Assembly: GCA_016213085.1 (NCBI GenBank)
Contig: JACRBU010000064.1
Location: 1-34,262, forward strand
Direction of reading: 5' to 3'
DNA from: Coriobacteriales bacterium
GTDB taxonomy: Bacteria > Actinomycetota > Coriobacteriia > Anaerosomatales > JACRBU01
DNA length: 34,262 bases
Shown here: piece after piece, positions 7,859-15,836 of the stretch
Layout of the letters: the number at the start of each line of letters is the position of its first letter
How positions within the stretch are numbered: position 1 is the stretch's first letter
The notes under the pieces: generated by a model
The model's input: the letters and a program-made list of their open reading frames with translations, nothing else
Database searches by the model: none
What the model was told of the DNA's origin: nothing
Program-made: the position numbers and the translations under genes

Positions 7859-8887
7859 GTGAGGAGACGGCCGGGCCGCCCGGCGCGATCCCAGAAGACC
7901 CAGCACATAGTCGCAGCCTTCATTCCAGCACTCATCGTCGTACTGAGCGTTACCGGGTTCGTGTGGGCGCATAAGCCGGTCGAAGTGGTCGTTGACGGCC
8001 GTTCGACCGACCTCAGGACGCAGGCGCGCGACGTCGCTGGCGTCCTCGCTGAGCTGGGCGTTTCCACTGATTCCGACGATCTCGTCACCCCTGCGCCCGA
8101 GACCCGGATCACACCAGGCATGAGCGTGATCGTGCGACACGCCGTCCCGGTCACCGTCGCCATGCGCGGAGAGATGACGCAGCTCTCCGTCATCGGCAAG
8201 ACGGTGGCAGACGCCCTCACCGCGGCGGGCATCGATCCGTCCGCCCACCTCGCCGTCACGCCGACGCTGACAACCCCGCTCGAGGCCGGTATGACGATCA
8301 CGGCCCCTGACGCATTCGTTCGCGTCGAGCAGCAGCGCCGGAGCCTCCCCTTCCGCACCGTCGTCCGCAACGACCCCATGCGTCCGATCGGGCAGCGCGC
8401 GGTCGTCTCGAAGGGCGAGCGCGGCACCGAGCTTCGCGTCTGGCGCGTCATCGTGACCGGCGGCAAGCCGGGGGAGCGGATGCTCACCGCAACGAGCGTC
8501 GTAGAGCCGCCCAAGCCCCGCGTCGTCGCGGTCGGCACCGCAGGCACGATCGCTCAGCTCGTGCGAGTCTCGCGCGCCCAGACCGCGTCGGGCACCCCGC
8601 CCCAGGGCGGCCGCCGCATCGAGATGCTCTGCACGGGCTACACCGCGGGCGAGGCGGGCGTGAACCACACGACAGCCACGGGTGACAGGGTCGGGCATGG
8701 CATCATCGCGACCGACCCCGACGTCATCCCCATGGGGACGCGCCTCTACGTCCCCGGCTACGGCTACGGTGTCGCGGCCGACGTCGGCGGTGCCATCGAT
8801 GGCAACCACCTCGATCTGTACTTCGACTCCTTCGACGAGATGGACGCGTGGGGGAGCCGTACGCTCACCGTCGTCGTCCTCGACTAG
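7859..8887 (+). CDS. YabE-like cell-wall protein with DUF348, G5 and 3D domains
   Basis: A secreted or membrane-anchored cell-wall protein of 342 residues. A basic N-terminus (MRRRPGRPARSQK) leads into one hydrophobic segment at about 17-36. Two ubiquitin-like DUF348 repeats follow (about 40-95 and 97-152), then a G5 domain (about 155-230), then a C-terminal 3D domain. The three aspartates of the last domain appear in ATDPDVIPMGT (Asp286), AADVGG (Asp308) and HLDLYF (Asp319). This architecture is that of Bacillus YabE and of Rpf/Sps-type muralytic proteins; the 3D fold is related to the lytic transglycosylase MltA, so peptidoglycan remodelling is likely. The GTG start is supported by AGAGGGG eight to ten bases upstream. 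It sits directly before rsmA, as yabE does in Bacillus except that rnmV is missing between them. Confidence 0.9.
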   Translation: MRRRPGRPARSQKTQHIVAAFIPALIVVLSVTGFVWAHKPVEVVVDGRSTDLRTQARDVAGVLAELGVSTDSDDLVTPAPETRITPGMSVIVRHAVPVTVAMRGEMTQLSVIGKTVADALTAAGIDPSAHLAVTPTLTTPLEAGMTITAPDAFVRVEQQRRSLPFRTVVRNDPMRPIGQRAVVSKGERGTELRVWRVIVTGGKPGERMLTATSVVEPPKPRVVAVGTAGTIAQLVRVSRAQTASGTPPQGGRRIEMLCTGYTAGEAGVNHTTATGDRVGHGIIATDPDVIPMGTRLYVPGYGYGVAADVGGAIDGNHLDLYFDSFDEMDAWGSRTLTVVVLD

Positions 8888-8888
8888 C

Positions 8889-9758
8889 GTGCCTCACTCG
8901 CGTCTGGCATCCCCCTCGGCGACTCGCGCCGTCATGGAGGCGCACGGCCTTGCGACGCGCAAGAACCTGGGCCAGCACTTCCTGATAGATGACAACGTGA
9001 TCGGCCGCGTCCTCGCGCTGGCGGACCTGGCGGGGGACGAGACCGTTCTCGAGGTCGGCCCGGGCATCGGTACGCTGACCGTGGCGCTCTGCAAGCATGC
9101 CGGCGCGGTGGTTGCCGTCGAGCGAGACCGTGGTCTCGTACCCGCGCTCGAGGAGACCACTGCCGACTGTCCGCGGTTCGCACTCGTGATGGCCGACGCG
9201 GCACGGGTGAGCGCCGAGGCCGTGAGCGAGCCGTTCGGGCCGCCCGTCGCGCTCGTCGCCAACCTGCCGTACCAAGTGGCCGCAACGGTCGTGCTTCGCT
9301 TCTTCGAGATCCTGTCTTCACTGGAGCAAGCGACCGTCATGGTTCAGGCCGAGGTTGCCGATCGCATGGCTGCTCAACCGGGGTCCAAGGACTACGGGGC
9401 CTACACCGTGAAGTTGCGGCTCTATGCGCGCCCGACCGGCAAGTTCCCGGTGGCCCGAGGCTGCTTCCTGCCGCCTCCTCGGGTCGATTCGACCGTGATC
9501 CGCCTCGACAGGGAGGCCCCTCTCGGCGAACGGGGCCTGCTCGAAGCCGCCGCGGAGGTTGCTGATGCGGCGTTCGCGCAGCGGCGCAAGACCATCCGGA
9601 ACTCGCTCAGAGCAGTCCTCGGGAGGTCCGAGGAGGATGTCGACGCAGCGCTGGAAGCGACTGGAATCGACGGTCGCGAGCGGGCAGAAGTCCTCGAGCC
9701 GGAGCGCTTCGTCGAGCTCGCGAAGGCCTTCGCCGCGCTCGACCGAGAGGGCGAGTAG
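8889..9758 (+). CDS. rsmA: 16S rRNA (adenine-1518/1519-N6)-dimethyltransferase RsmA
   Basis: RsmA (KsgA) dimethylates A1518 and A1519 in helix 45 of 16S rRNA late in 30S assembly. From the GTG at 8889 the protein has 289 residues. Motifs are KNLGQHFLID at residues 25-34, the SAM loop VGPGIGTLT at 56-64, the acidic Glu78 and Asp103, and the catalytic NLPY at 125-128. The GTG, two bases after the upstream stop, is preferred because the extra segment SATRAVMEAHG aligns with the N-terminal helix of Bacillus KsgA; the ATG at 8934 is an alternative. No clear ribosome site precedes either, which suggests coupling to the upstream stop. The next gene is veg, as in Bacillus. Confidence 0.93.
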   Translation: MPHSRLASPSATRAVMEAHGLATRKNLGQHFLIDDNVIGRVLALADLAGDETVLEVGPGIGTLTVALCKHAGAVVAVERDRGLVPALEETTADCPRFALVMADAARVSAEAVSEPFGPPVALVANLPYQVAATVVLRFFEILSSLEQATVMVQAEVADRMAAQPGSKDYGAYTVKLRLYARPTGKFPVARGCFLPPPRVDSTVIRLDREAPLGERGLLEAAAEVADAAFAQRRKTIRNSLRAVLGRSEEDVDAALEATGIDGRERAEVLEPERFVELAKAFAALDREGE

Positions 9759-9866
9759 CGGCCGCAGGAATAGGTCGTTCGGCCTATGGGGAGCGTTGAG
9801 CTGGGGTTCTTAGCACCGACGGCGTGCTCAGTCAAGTCCATGCTGGTAAACGGCAGCGTTTCACGC

Positions 9867-9872
9867 TATACT
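9867..9872 (+). promoter_or_regulatory. -10 box upstream of veg
   Basis: TATACT at 9867-9872 lies 30 bp before the veg start codon. The sequence 17 bases further upstream (TGGTAA) is a poor -35. The segment between rsmA and this point also contains a small hairpin, ATAGGTC/GGCCTAT at 9770-9787, that may separate the two transcripts. Confidence 0.45.
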
Positions 9873-9901
9873 CCGTGCCTGGAGCGAAGGAGGTATGTGC
9901 A

Positions 9902-10183
9902 TTGGACCTTGGACGTCAGGTCGAGGTTGTCGGCCGTATTCGTTCGGATCTAGAGGAACTGACCGGAACAAAGATGCGCCTCAAGGCCAACATGGGCCGG
10001 TCGAAGATCATCGAACGCGAGGGGATCTTGGAACAGACTCACCCAAGCCTCTTCGTGGTCAAGGTTCAGGAGAAGCGCGAACGCACTGCCCGGGTTTCCT
10101 ACAGCTACGTCGACGTCCTCACGGGCACCGTCGAGCTGTCCCACCCGGATAGCGGCGAGAGCCTTCTCCCCTGGTTGAACTAG
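9902..10183 (+). CDS. veg: Veg family protein
   Basis: A 93-residue protein of the Veg family (DUF1021), known from Bacillus, where veg is strongly transcribed and its product influences biofilm matrix genes and early spore outgrowth. The family core is clear: LTGTKMRLKANMGRSKIIER, then GILEQTHPSLFVV and ARVSYSYVDVLTGTVEL. The start is taken as TTG at 9902 because a perfect AAGGAGG sits eight bases upstream at 9887-9893. The ATG at 9895 is in another frame and gives an unrelated peptide. An in-frame extension upstream to 9824 is open but overlaps the likely promoter. Followed by a strong terminator, so veg is probably transcribed alone. Position between rsmA and ispE is the same as in Bacillus. 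The molecular activity of Veg is unknown. Confidence 0.9.
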   Translation: MDLGRQVEVVGRIRSDLEELTGTKMRLKANMGRSKIIEREGILEQTHPSLFVVKVQEKRERTARVSYSYVDVLTGTVELSHPDSGESLLPWLN

Positions 10184-10197
10184 CGGATACTGCACGC

Positions 10198-10242
10198 AAA
10201 ACGCTCAGAGCGCGGGACGAATGTCCCGCGCTCTTGCGTTTT
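10198..10242 (+). terminator. Strong intrinsic terminator of veg
   Basis: AGAGCGCGGGAC at 10207-10218 pairs perfectly with GTCCCGCGCTCT at 10223-10234 around a GAAT loop. Outer AAAACGC/GCGTTTT extends the stem and ends in a T run. It begins 15 bases after the veg stop. Confidence 0.88.
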
Positions 10243-10287
10243 CGGGGACAATCGGAACACGACCGGCGAACCATAGGAGTCGATTGA

Positions 10288-11169
10288 ATGCGCGTCACCG
10301 TCCTCGCGCCCGCAAAGGTGAACCTCTTCCTGGGTGTCGGCGAGCGACGCGATGACGGCTACCACGAGGTCGCGACGGTCCTGCAGACGCTCGCGCTCGC
10401 GGACGAGATCACGCTCGAGATTTCCGACACCCCCCGCCTGACGAGCGACACCGACCTCGGCATCGCTCCCGAAGACAACCTCGCGATGCGAGCGGTCGCA
10501 GCACTCGCCGAGGCGGTCGGCCGCGATGCCGACCTCTCGATCGAGCTGCGAAAGTCGATCCCTGCCGGCGCCGGCCTGGGCGGGGGAAGCAGCGACGCGG
10601 CAGCGGCGCTCATGGGCGCGGCGCACCTCTGGTGCCAGAGCCAAGGAGATCCGCTGATCGCTGAGGTCGCGGCGTCGATCGGCGCGGACGTGCCGTTCTT
10701 TCTCGAGGGCGGGGCCGCGCTCTACCGGAATCGGGGGGACGTGCTCGACCGCAGACTGGAATCAGCGCGCGCAAGCGTACTGCTCGTGAAGCCCGACGCG
10801 TCCGTCCCGACCGCAGAGGCCTACGCCGCCTTCGACGCTGATCCGCGCCCCGCAGGGAGCCCCGCGGGCGTCATCGGCGCCCTCGAGATGCGAGACGCAC
10901 GCGCTCTGGGCCTCGCGCTTCGCAACAACCTCGCGCCTGCCGCCGAATCGCTCGTTGGTGAGGTGGGCGTCGCGCTAGCATGGTGTCGCGACCAGGCCGG
11001 CGTCCTCGGAGCCGAAGTCTCGGGCAGCGGATCGGCGGTCTTCGCGCTCTTCGCGGAAGACGATCTCGCCGAGCACGCCGCACGCGTGGCCAAGGCCTCG
11101 TTCGGCTGGTGGACTACGGCGACGGCGACCAGCGCGCATGGCGCACGACTCGTGGAGGGTGGCTGGTGA
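10288..11169 (+). CDS. ispE: 4-diphosphocytidyl-2-C-methyl-D-erythritol kinase IspE
   Basis: IspE phosphorylates CDP-methylerythritol at the 2-hydroxyl with ATP, the fourth step of the non-mevalonate isoprenoid pathway. The 293-residue protein shows the GHMP-kinase order: APAKVNLFLGV at residues 7-17 with the substrate-binding lysine 10, and the glycine-rich ATP loop PAGAGLGGGSSDAAAAL at 92-108, followed by GADVPFF and a C-terminal GSGSAVFALF loop. The ATG is preceded by AGGAG at suitable distance. The stop overlaps by 4 bp (GTGA) the start of a MobA-like nucleotidyltransferase gene. In Bacillus ispE likewise follows veg (with sspF between). Confidence 0.96.
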   Translation: MRVTVLAPAKVNLFLGVGERRDDGYHEVATVLQTLALADEITLEISDTPRLTSDTDLGIAPEDNLAMRAVAALAEAVGRDADLSIELRKSIPAGAGLGGGSSDAAAALMGAAHLWCQSQGDPLIAEVAASIGADVPFFLEGGAALYRNRGDVLDRRLESARASVLLVKPDASVPTAEAYAAFDADPRPAGSPAGVIGALEMRDARALGLALRNNLAPAAESLVGEVGVALAWCRDQAGVLGAEVSGSGSAVFALFAEDDLAEHAARVAKASFGWWTTATATSAHGARLVEGGW

Positions 11170-11933
11170 GCGGCAGAGTCGACGCAGTCGTACTCGGTGG
11201 TGGCGATGGCGAGGCCATCGTCCCCGGCGTCCCCTTCAAAGGGATGGTCGAGGTTGCCGGCAAGCCGATGCTGCAATGGGTCGTCGAGGCGATGTCACAG
11301 GCCGAATCTGTCGTGCAGACGGCGCTCGTCGTGCCCACGCGCGCAGGCGTCGGCGAGTGGGCGAAGCGCGACGGCCGCCTGCCCGTGCTCTCGGACGCGT
11401 CGTTCATCGACAACGCGCTCGCCGGCGTTCACGCTCTCTCGGGCGAGCGTCCGCTCATCATCGCCACCGGCGACATCCCGGCGATCACCCCGGAGGCGAT
11501 CGACGACTTCGTCGCCCAGGCGATGGCCAAACGCGTCGACCTCGCCTATCCGCTCGTGCGCAAAGAAGACATGCTCAGCCAGTTCCCAGGGTCCGAGCGC
11601 ACCTTCGTTCCCATCGACGGAGGACCGATCACCGGCGGCAACATCATCTTCGCGCGCCCGGAGCTCATCGAGGCCAACGCCGTGCTCGCCCAGAAGCTCT
11701 TCGAGACTCGCAAGAGCGTCGTCCAGTGGGCGATGATCATCGGCCCGATGTTCGTGGCCCGACTCGTCGCCGGCAACCTCAAGCCGGTCGACGTCGAGAA
11801 GAAGATGGCGAAGATCACCGGCGGCAGTTGCGCCGCCATCTACACCGATTACGCGTCGATCGGCGCCGATATCGACAAGCCTTGGGACCTCCCCATCGCC
11901 GCCGCGGCGCTCCAAGCACGGGAGATGGCGTGA
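11166..11933 (+). CDS. MobA-like NTP transferase domain protein
   Basis: A 255-residue nucleotidyltransferase-fold protein. The N-terminal signature is AVVLGGGDGE at residues 7-16, followed by a lysine (Lys25) and AGKPML at 31-36; the metal-binding aspartate is probably Asp103 in ATGDIPAITPE. This is the layout of MobA, IspD and sugar nucleotidyltransferases, so it probably joins an NTP to a small phosphorylated substrate. The substrate cannot be read from the sequence. Overlap by 4 bp with ispE suggests a linked role, yet it does not look like IspD itself. It occupies the place that purR-yabJ take in Bacillus between ispE and spoVG. The GTG start is fixed by the overlap. Confidence 0.85.
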   Translation: MSGRVDAVVLGGGDGEAIVPGVPFKGMVEVAGKPMLQWVVEAMSQAESVVQTALVVPTRAGVGEWAKRDGRLPVLSDASFIDNALAGVHALSGERPLIIATGDIPAITPEAIDDFVAQAMAKRVDLAYPLVRKEDMLSQFPGSERTFVPIDGGPITGGNIIFARPELIEANAVLAQKLFETRKSVVQWAMIIGPMFVARLVAGNLKPVDVEKKMAKITGGSCAAIYTDYASIGADIDKPWDLPIAAAALQAREMA

Positions 11934-12126
11934 GCACCGACCGGCTGCGAAGGGGTTCGGGCCGCTCGCTGGGAACTTCGGCGCGCCGACCGACGTTTCG
12001 TGACTCGGCGGTTACACTTACTTCCAGTCGGCGGTAGGATAAACAGGACGGGCGCAGAAGTGTGCCTGTGGAGAGCCGCAATACGGCCGGTCTTGGGGGG
12101 TCGGCCTCCTGCAGCGAGGGGGAGTC

Positions 12127-12429
12127 ATGGAGATTACCAAGGTGACGCTGCGCCCAGTCGCCATGAACAAGGTGTGCGCGATTGCGAGCATCGTGATCGA
12201 CGACTGCTTCGTCGTCCACGACCTGCGAGTCGTGAACGGCGACAAGGGGCTGTTCGTCGCCATGCCGTCGCGGAAGCTCCCGAACGGGGACTTCCGTGAC
12301 ATCTGCCATCCGATCAACACGGATGCCCGGTCGCTGCTCCAAAGCAAAGTACTCGAGCAGTTCCAAGCCGAGGGCGGCGTCGACGCGTTTGCCAACGCCG
12401 CCCCCGACGCTGCGGCCACCATCGTCTAG
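12127..12429 (+). CDS. spoVG: SpoVG family RNA/DNA-binding regulator
   Basis: A 100-residue SpoVG. The family core is clear: MEITKVTLRPV at the start, AIASIVID, then VVHDLRVVNGDKGLFVAMPS and GDFRDICHPINTDAR. SpoVG proteins of Bacillus, Staphylococcus and Borrelia bind nucleic acids and tune septation, envelope and virulence genes; presence here in an apparently non-sporulating lineage shows the broader role. GAGGGGGAG just upstream is a strong ribosome site. About 190 bp separate it from the preceding gene; TACACT at 12013-12018 could be a -10 box but no convincing -35 was found. Downstream come hairpins and then tRNA-Gln and glmU, as spoVG-gcaD in Bacillus. Confidence 0.95.
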   Translation: MEITKVTLRPVAMNKVCAIASIVIDDCFVVHDLRVVNGDKGLFVAMPSRKLPNGDFRDICHPINTDARSLLQSKVLEQFQAEGGVDAFANAAPDAAATIV

Positions 12430-12503
12430 CCCCGTCGGTTTCCTTCGGTGGGCCACCCCCGATCGGCGCCGGCCCATCCTCAGGCGTTCCACGCCCGTTC
12501 GTG

Positions 12504-12573
12504 GCCAGGATTGAGCGGCGCCGCAGGCGTCCGCTCGAATCCTGGCGCCGATGGCAGCGCAGTCTGCCATCGG
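12504..12573. terminator. Two back-to-back hairpins after spoVG
   Basis: The first hairpin pairs a 15-base arm at 12504-12518 with 12531-12546, complementary throughout except for one bulged G. The second pairs CCGATGGCAG at 12548-12557 with CTGCCATCGG at 12564-12573 around a six-base loop. A weaker TGGGCC/GGCCCA stem lies before them at 12449-12476. None has a T run, so they may be Rho-assisted or roadblock terminators that insulate spoVG from the tRNA promoter. Confidence 0.5.
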
Positions 12574-12577
12574 CCGG

Positions 12578-12606
12578 TTGACCCTTATCCGGGCACTACC
12601 TACACT
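12578..12606 (+). promoter_or_regulatory. Promoter of tRNA-Gln
   Basis: TTGACC at 12578-12583 and TACACT at 12601-12606 are spaced by exactly 17 bases, a near-consensus vegetative promoter. Transcription would begin about seven bases before the mature 5' end of the tRNA at 12621. Confidence 0.75.
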
Positions 12607-12620
12607 GCAGAGCGTTTCGA

Positions 12621-12694
12621 TGGGGCATCGTCTAATGGCAGGACTCGGGATTTTGGTTCCCGCTATCCAGGTTCGAATCCTGGTGCCCCAGCCA
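12621..12694 (+). tRNA. tRNA-Gln (anticodon TTG)
   Basis: A complete cloverleaf. The acceptor arm TGGGGCA (12621-12627) pairs with TGCCCCA (12684-12690), followed by discriminator G and an encoded CCA. The anticodon stem CGGGA/TCCCG encloses the loop TTTTGGT, giving anticodon TTG at 12653-12655, which reads CAA (and CAG by wobble). The T arm CCAGG TTCGAAT CCTGG is canonical. Confidence 0.96.
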
Positions 12695-12752
12695 CGCATC
12701 CTCGCTTGCCGGGCCTCATGTCCGGCCAGGCGATTCCGGGAGGCAACATCGC

Positions 12753-14126
12753 ATGAACTCCGTAGCGCTCATCCTTGCAGCCGGCGAGGGCACCCGCATG
12801 AAGTCCGCCTTGCCCAAGGTCGCCCACCGCATCCTCGGACAACCGATGATCCGCTACGTCGTTGATGCCGCGCGTGAAGCGGGGGTCTCCCGAGCGGTCG
12901 CCATCACCGGTCATCGTGCCGAGATCGTCGAGGCGCTCCTCGAGGGAGTGACCTGCGTACGTCAGGAACAGCAGCTCGGCACGGGTCACGCGGTCGAATG
13001 AGCACGCGAGGCGCTTCGGGACTTCGACGGCTCGCTCGTGGTGCTCTCCGGCGACACGCCGCTGCTGCGTCCGGAAACGATCCGCGGGTTGATGGCGATG
13101 CGCGAGACGAGCGGCGCTTCGGCGGTCGTTCTCACGGCGCACATGGGCGATCCCACCGGCTACGGCCGCATCGTCCGTGGTCGCGACGGCGAGTTGGCTG
13201 CGATCGTCGAGCAGAAGGACGCCAACGACGAGCAGCAGCGCATCAACGAGGTGAACACCGGCACCTACTGCTTCGATGCGCGTTCCCTCTTCGCGCACCT
13301 CGACCGCCTCGAGAACGCGAACGCGCAGGGCGAGTACTACCTCACCGACGTCATCGAGATCCTCGTGAACGAGGGCCTGACCGTCGGGGCGATGTCGACC
13401 GACGAGCCTGCCGAGACCGTCGGCGTGAACTCGCGCATCCAGCTCGCCGAGGCGACGAAGATCCTGCAGATGCGCATCAACACCCGCTGGATGCTCGACG
13501 GCGTGACGATGACCGATCCCGATCTCGTCTGGATCGGCCCGGACGTGCAGATCGGATCGGACGTCGAGCTCCTGCCGATGACGATGCTCATGGGGACCAC
13601 GACCGTCGGCGATCGAGCGCTCGTCGGGCCGAACACACGCGCGACCGATTCGGACATCCGTGCGGACGCCGTGGTCGACAGCTCGGTGCTCATCGAAGCG
13701 CAGGTCGGCGAGGGCGCCTCGGTCGGCCCGGTCTCATACCTGCGCCCCGGAGCGGTGCTCGAGGCGAAAGCGAAGGCCGGCGCCTGCGTCGAGATCAAGA
13801 ACTCGACCGTCGGTGAGGGGAGCAAGGTGCCGCATCTGAGCTACATCGGCGATGCCACCATCGGCCGCGACGTGAACATCGGAGCGGGCTCGATCACGTG
13901 CAACTACGACGGCGTCCGCAAGCATCCGACCACCATCGGCGACGGTGCGTTCATCGGCTCTGATACCATGCTCGTGGCGCCCGTGGAGATCGGGGCGGGC
14001 GCTGTTACTGCAGCTGCCAGCGCGATCACGCGTGACGTGCCTGCCGGCGCGCTCGGCGTGGAGCGCAGCGAGCAGCGGACCGTCGAGGGCTGGGCCGAAC
14101 GCCGAAACTCCGAGGAGGACGGCTGA
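12753..14126 (+). pseudogene. glmU: GlmU with an in-frame TGA at codon 83
   Basis: GlmU is the bifunctional enzyme that acetylates glucosamine-1-phosphate and then couples it to UTP, giving UDP-GlcNAc for peptidoglycan. The reading frame is intact over 458 codons, close to the family length of about 456, except for a TGA at 12999-13001. Before it lie [11 protein letters not shown] (residues 6-16) and the UTP-binding QLGTGHAV; directly after it the same frame continues with AREALRDFDG and VVLSGDTPLL, so no frameshift is involved. The C-terminal left-handed beta-helix is complete, with GAGSITCNYDG and a normal end. The ATG follows GGGAGG. If the stop is real, only a short N-terminal fragment and possibly an acetyltransferase part started at an internal codon (for example GTG 13038) would be made. 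One base change from TGC, TGG, CGA or GGA explains the stop; sequencing error, recent mutation or readthrough remain open. Confidence 0.85.
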
Positions 14127-14162
14127 CGCTCGCAATCAGGCGTGTAAGGAGCGAGCCGTACG

Positions 14163-15122
14163 ATGACTGAAGCCAAGCGGATGATGGTGTTCGCGGGGAG
14201 CAACAACCCCGAGCTTGCCGAGGGCGTGGCGCGACACCTCGGTGTCGAGCTCGGCAACGTCAAGATCCGTGAGTTCGCCAACGGAGAGATCTACGTCCGG
14301 TACCTCGAGTCAGTTCGAGGAGCCGACGTCTTCCTCATCCAGTCGATCTGCAAGCCCGTGAACGACGCGCTCATGGAGCTGCTGATCATGGCCGACGCCG
14401 CCAAGCGTGCTTCGGCACGGACGATCACGGCGGTCATCAGCCACTACGGGTACGCCCGGCAGGACAAGAAGAGCGCGTCGCGCGAGCCGATCACCGCGAA
14501 GCTCGTGGCCGACCTGCTCACGAGCGCCGGGGTCAATCGTGTCATCACGATGGACCTGCACCAGGGTCAGATCCAAGGCTTCTTCGACCAGCCGGTGAAC
14601 CACCTGACCGCGCTGCCCATCCTCGCCGACTACTTCGTCGGCATGGAGCTCGAGGACCTCGTGGTCGTCTCCCCGGACGTCGGCCGAGTGAAGGTCGCGA
14701 AGAAGTTCGCCGACATGCTCAACGGCGGGCTCGCCATCATGCACAAGGGCCGCCCGGAGCACAACGTTGCCGAGATCACGCACGTCATCGGCGAGGTCGA
14801 AGGCAAGAACTGCATCATCATCGACGACATGATCGACACCGCCGGTTCGATCACCGAAGGCGCGAAGTCTCTCGAGAAGAAGGGCGCGAAGGGAATCTGG
14901 GTCACCGCGACCCACGGCATCTTCTCGCCGCCCGCCTACGAACGCGTCGATTCGGCGCCGGTCAACGAGGTCGTCGTCACCAACACGGTGCCGGTGCCCG
15001 AGGAGCGTCGCCACAGCAAGATCCGCGTACTCTCCGTCGCTCCGCTGTTCGCCCACGCGGTGCAAAACGTGTTCAACGACGAGTCGGTCTCTGAGCTCTT
15101 CGACCCCGACTTCCAGCTGTAA
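14163..15122 (+). CDS. prs: Ribose-phosphate pyrophosphokinase (PRPP synthetase)
   Basis: Prs transfers pyrophosphate from ATP to ribose-5-phosphate, making PRPP for nucleotide, histidine, tryptophan and NAD synthesis. The 319-residue protein has the class I pattern: FANGEIYVR near residue 38, the flexible catalytic loop YARQDKKSASREPI at 97-110, DLHQGQIQGFFD at 131-142, and the PRPP-binding loop IIIDDMIDTAGSI at 218-230. The start ATG follows AAGGAG. It lies 36 bp after glmU and 57 bp before rplY/ctc, exactly the gcaD-prs-ctc arrangement of Bacillus, and is probably cotranscribed with both. Confidence 0.97.
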   Translation: MTEAKRMMVFAGSNNPELAEGVARHLGVELGNVKIREFANGEIYVRYLESVRGADVFLIQSICKPVNDALMELLIMADAAKRASARTITAVISHYGYARQDKKSASREPITAKLVADLLTSAGVNRVITMDLHQGQIQGFFDQPVNHLTALPILADYFVGMELEDLVVVSPDVGRVKVAKKFADMLNGGLAIMHKGRPEHNVAEITHVIGEVEGKNCIIIDDMIDTAGSITEGAKSLEKKGAKGIWVTATHGIFSPPAYERVDSAPVNEVVVTNTVPVPEERRHSKIRVLSVAPLFAHAVQNVFNDESVSELFDPDFQL

Positions 15123-15179
15123 GGCAGGCGATTTGCTCGCGGTACACCGCGGCACGCCCCCGAAAGGAGCAACCACCAG

Positions 15180-15827
15180 ATGTCCGAAGCAATCATCCTG
15201 AAGGCCGACATGCGCGAGACGATCGGCCACGCGAACCGCAAGCTCGCTGGCGAAGGCGTGATCCCGGCTGTCCTCTACGGTGCCGGGCGTGAGCCGATGT
15301 CGATCTCGGTCAGCCGCCACGACTTCGAGCTCTACATGTCGCACCACGGTGCCGCCGGTGTCATGCAGCTCGAGCTTGCGGGCGAGAAGAAGCCCGTCAA
15401 CGCGCTGATCAAGGACGTCCAGCACGCACCCGTGAAGGGCAACGTCGTCCACATCGACTTCCTCGCGGTTCGCATGGACGTCGCGATCGCATCGGTCGCA
15501 CCGCTGAACTTCATCAATGATCCGGTCGGCGTTCGTGAAGGCGGCGTTCTCACGGTGGCGCTCCACGAGGTCAACCTCGAAGCCCTGCCCTCCGATCTTC
15601 CCGAGTCGATCGACGTCGACGTCGCCGAACTCCAGATCGGCGAGTCGCTCCATATCAGCGACATCACGCCTCCCGCCGGCGTCACGCTCCTCGACGATGC
15701 CGAGACGGTCATCGCTTCGGTCACTCCGCCGACGGTCGCTGTCGAGGAAGAGGTCGCCGAAGAGATCGAGGGCGAGGAAGCTCAGCCGGAGGTCATCGGC
15801 GAGAAGGCCGAAGAGTCCGAGGAGTAG
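15180..15827 (+). CDS. rplY: 50S ribosomal protein bL25, CTC/TL5 type
   Basis: The long form of bL25 (215 residues), which binds 5S rRNA; in Bacillus the orthologue Ctc is a general-stress protein. The N-terminal L25 domain covers about residues 5-95, including ANRKLAGEGVIPAVLYGAG and the HIDFLAV strand. The TL5-type C-terminal domain follows to about 185, and the protein ends in a glutamate-rich tail from about 186. A clear AAAGGAG precedes the ATG. The small CGCGG/CCGCG hairpin at 15139-15152 between prs and this gene is too weak to be called a terminator. Nine bases separate the stop from pth. Confidence 0.95.
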   Translation: MSEAIILKADMRETIGHANRKLAGEGVIPAVLYGAGREPMSISVSRHDFELYMSHHGAAGVMQLELAGEKKPVNALIKDVQHAPVKGNVVHIDFLAVRMDVAIASVAPLNFINDPVGVREGGVLTVALHEVNLEALPSDLPESIDVDVAELQIGESLHISDITPPAGVTLLDDAETVIASVTPPTVAVEEEVAEEIEGEEAQPEVIGEKAEESEE

Positions 15828-15836
15828 CTGCTTCGC

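Noticed and set aside
9895-10152. Alternative ATG-started frame overlapping veg
   Set aside because: It is out of frame with the Veg family sequence; the strong AAGGAGG fits the TTG at 9902 equally well and the Veg match decides it.
12999-13060. Selenocysteine at the glmU TGA
   Set aside because: No convincing SECIS-like stem with a GGTC-type loop follows, and selenocysteine is not known at this variable GlmU position; kept only as a remote option.
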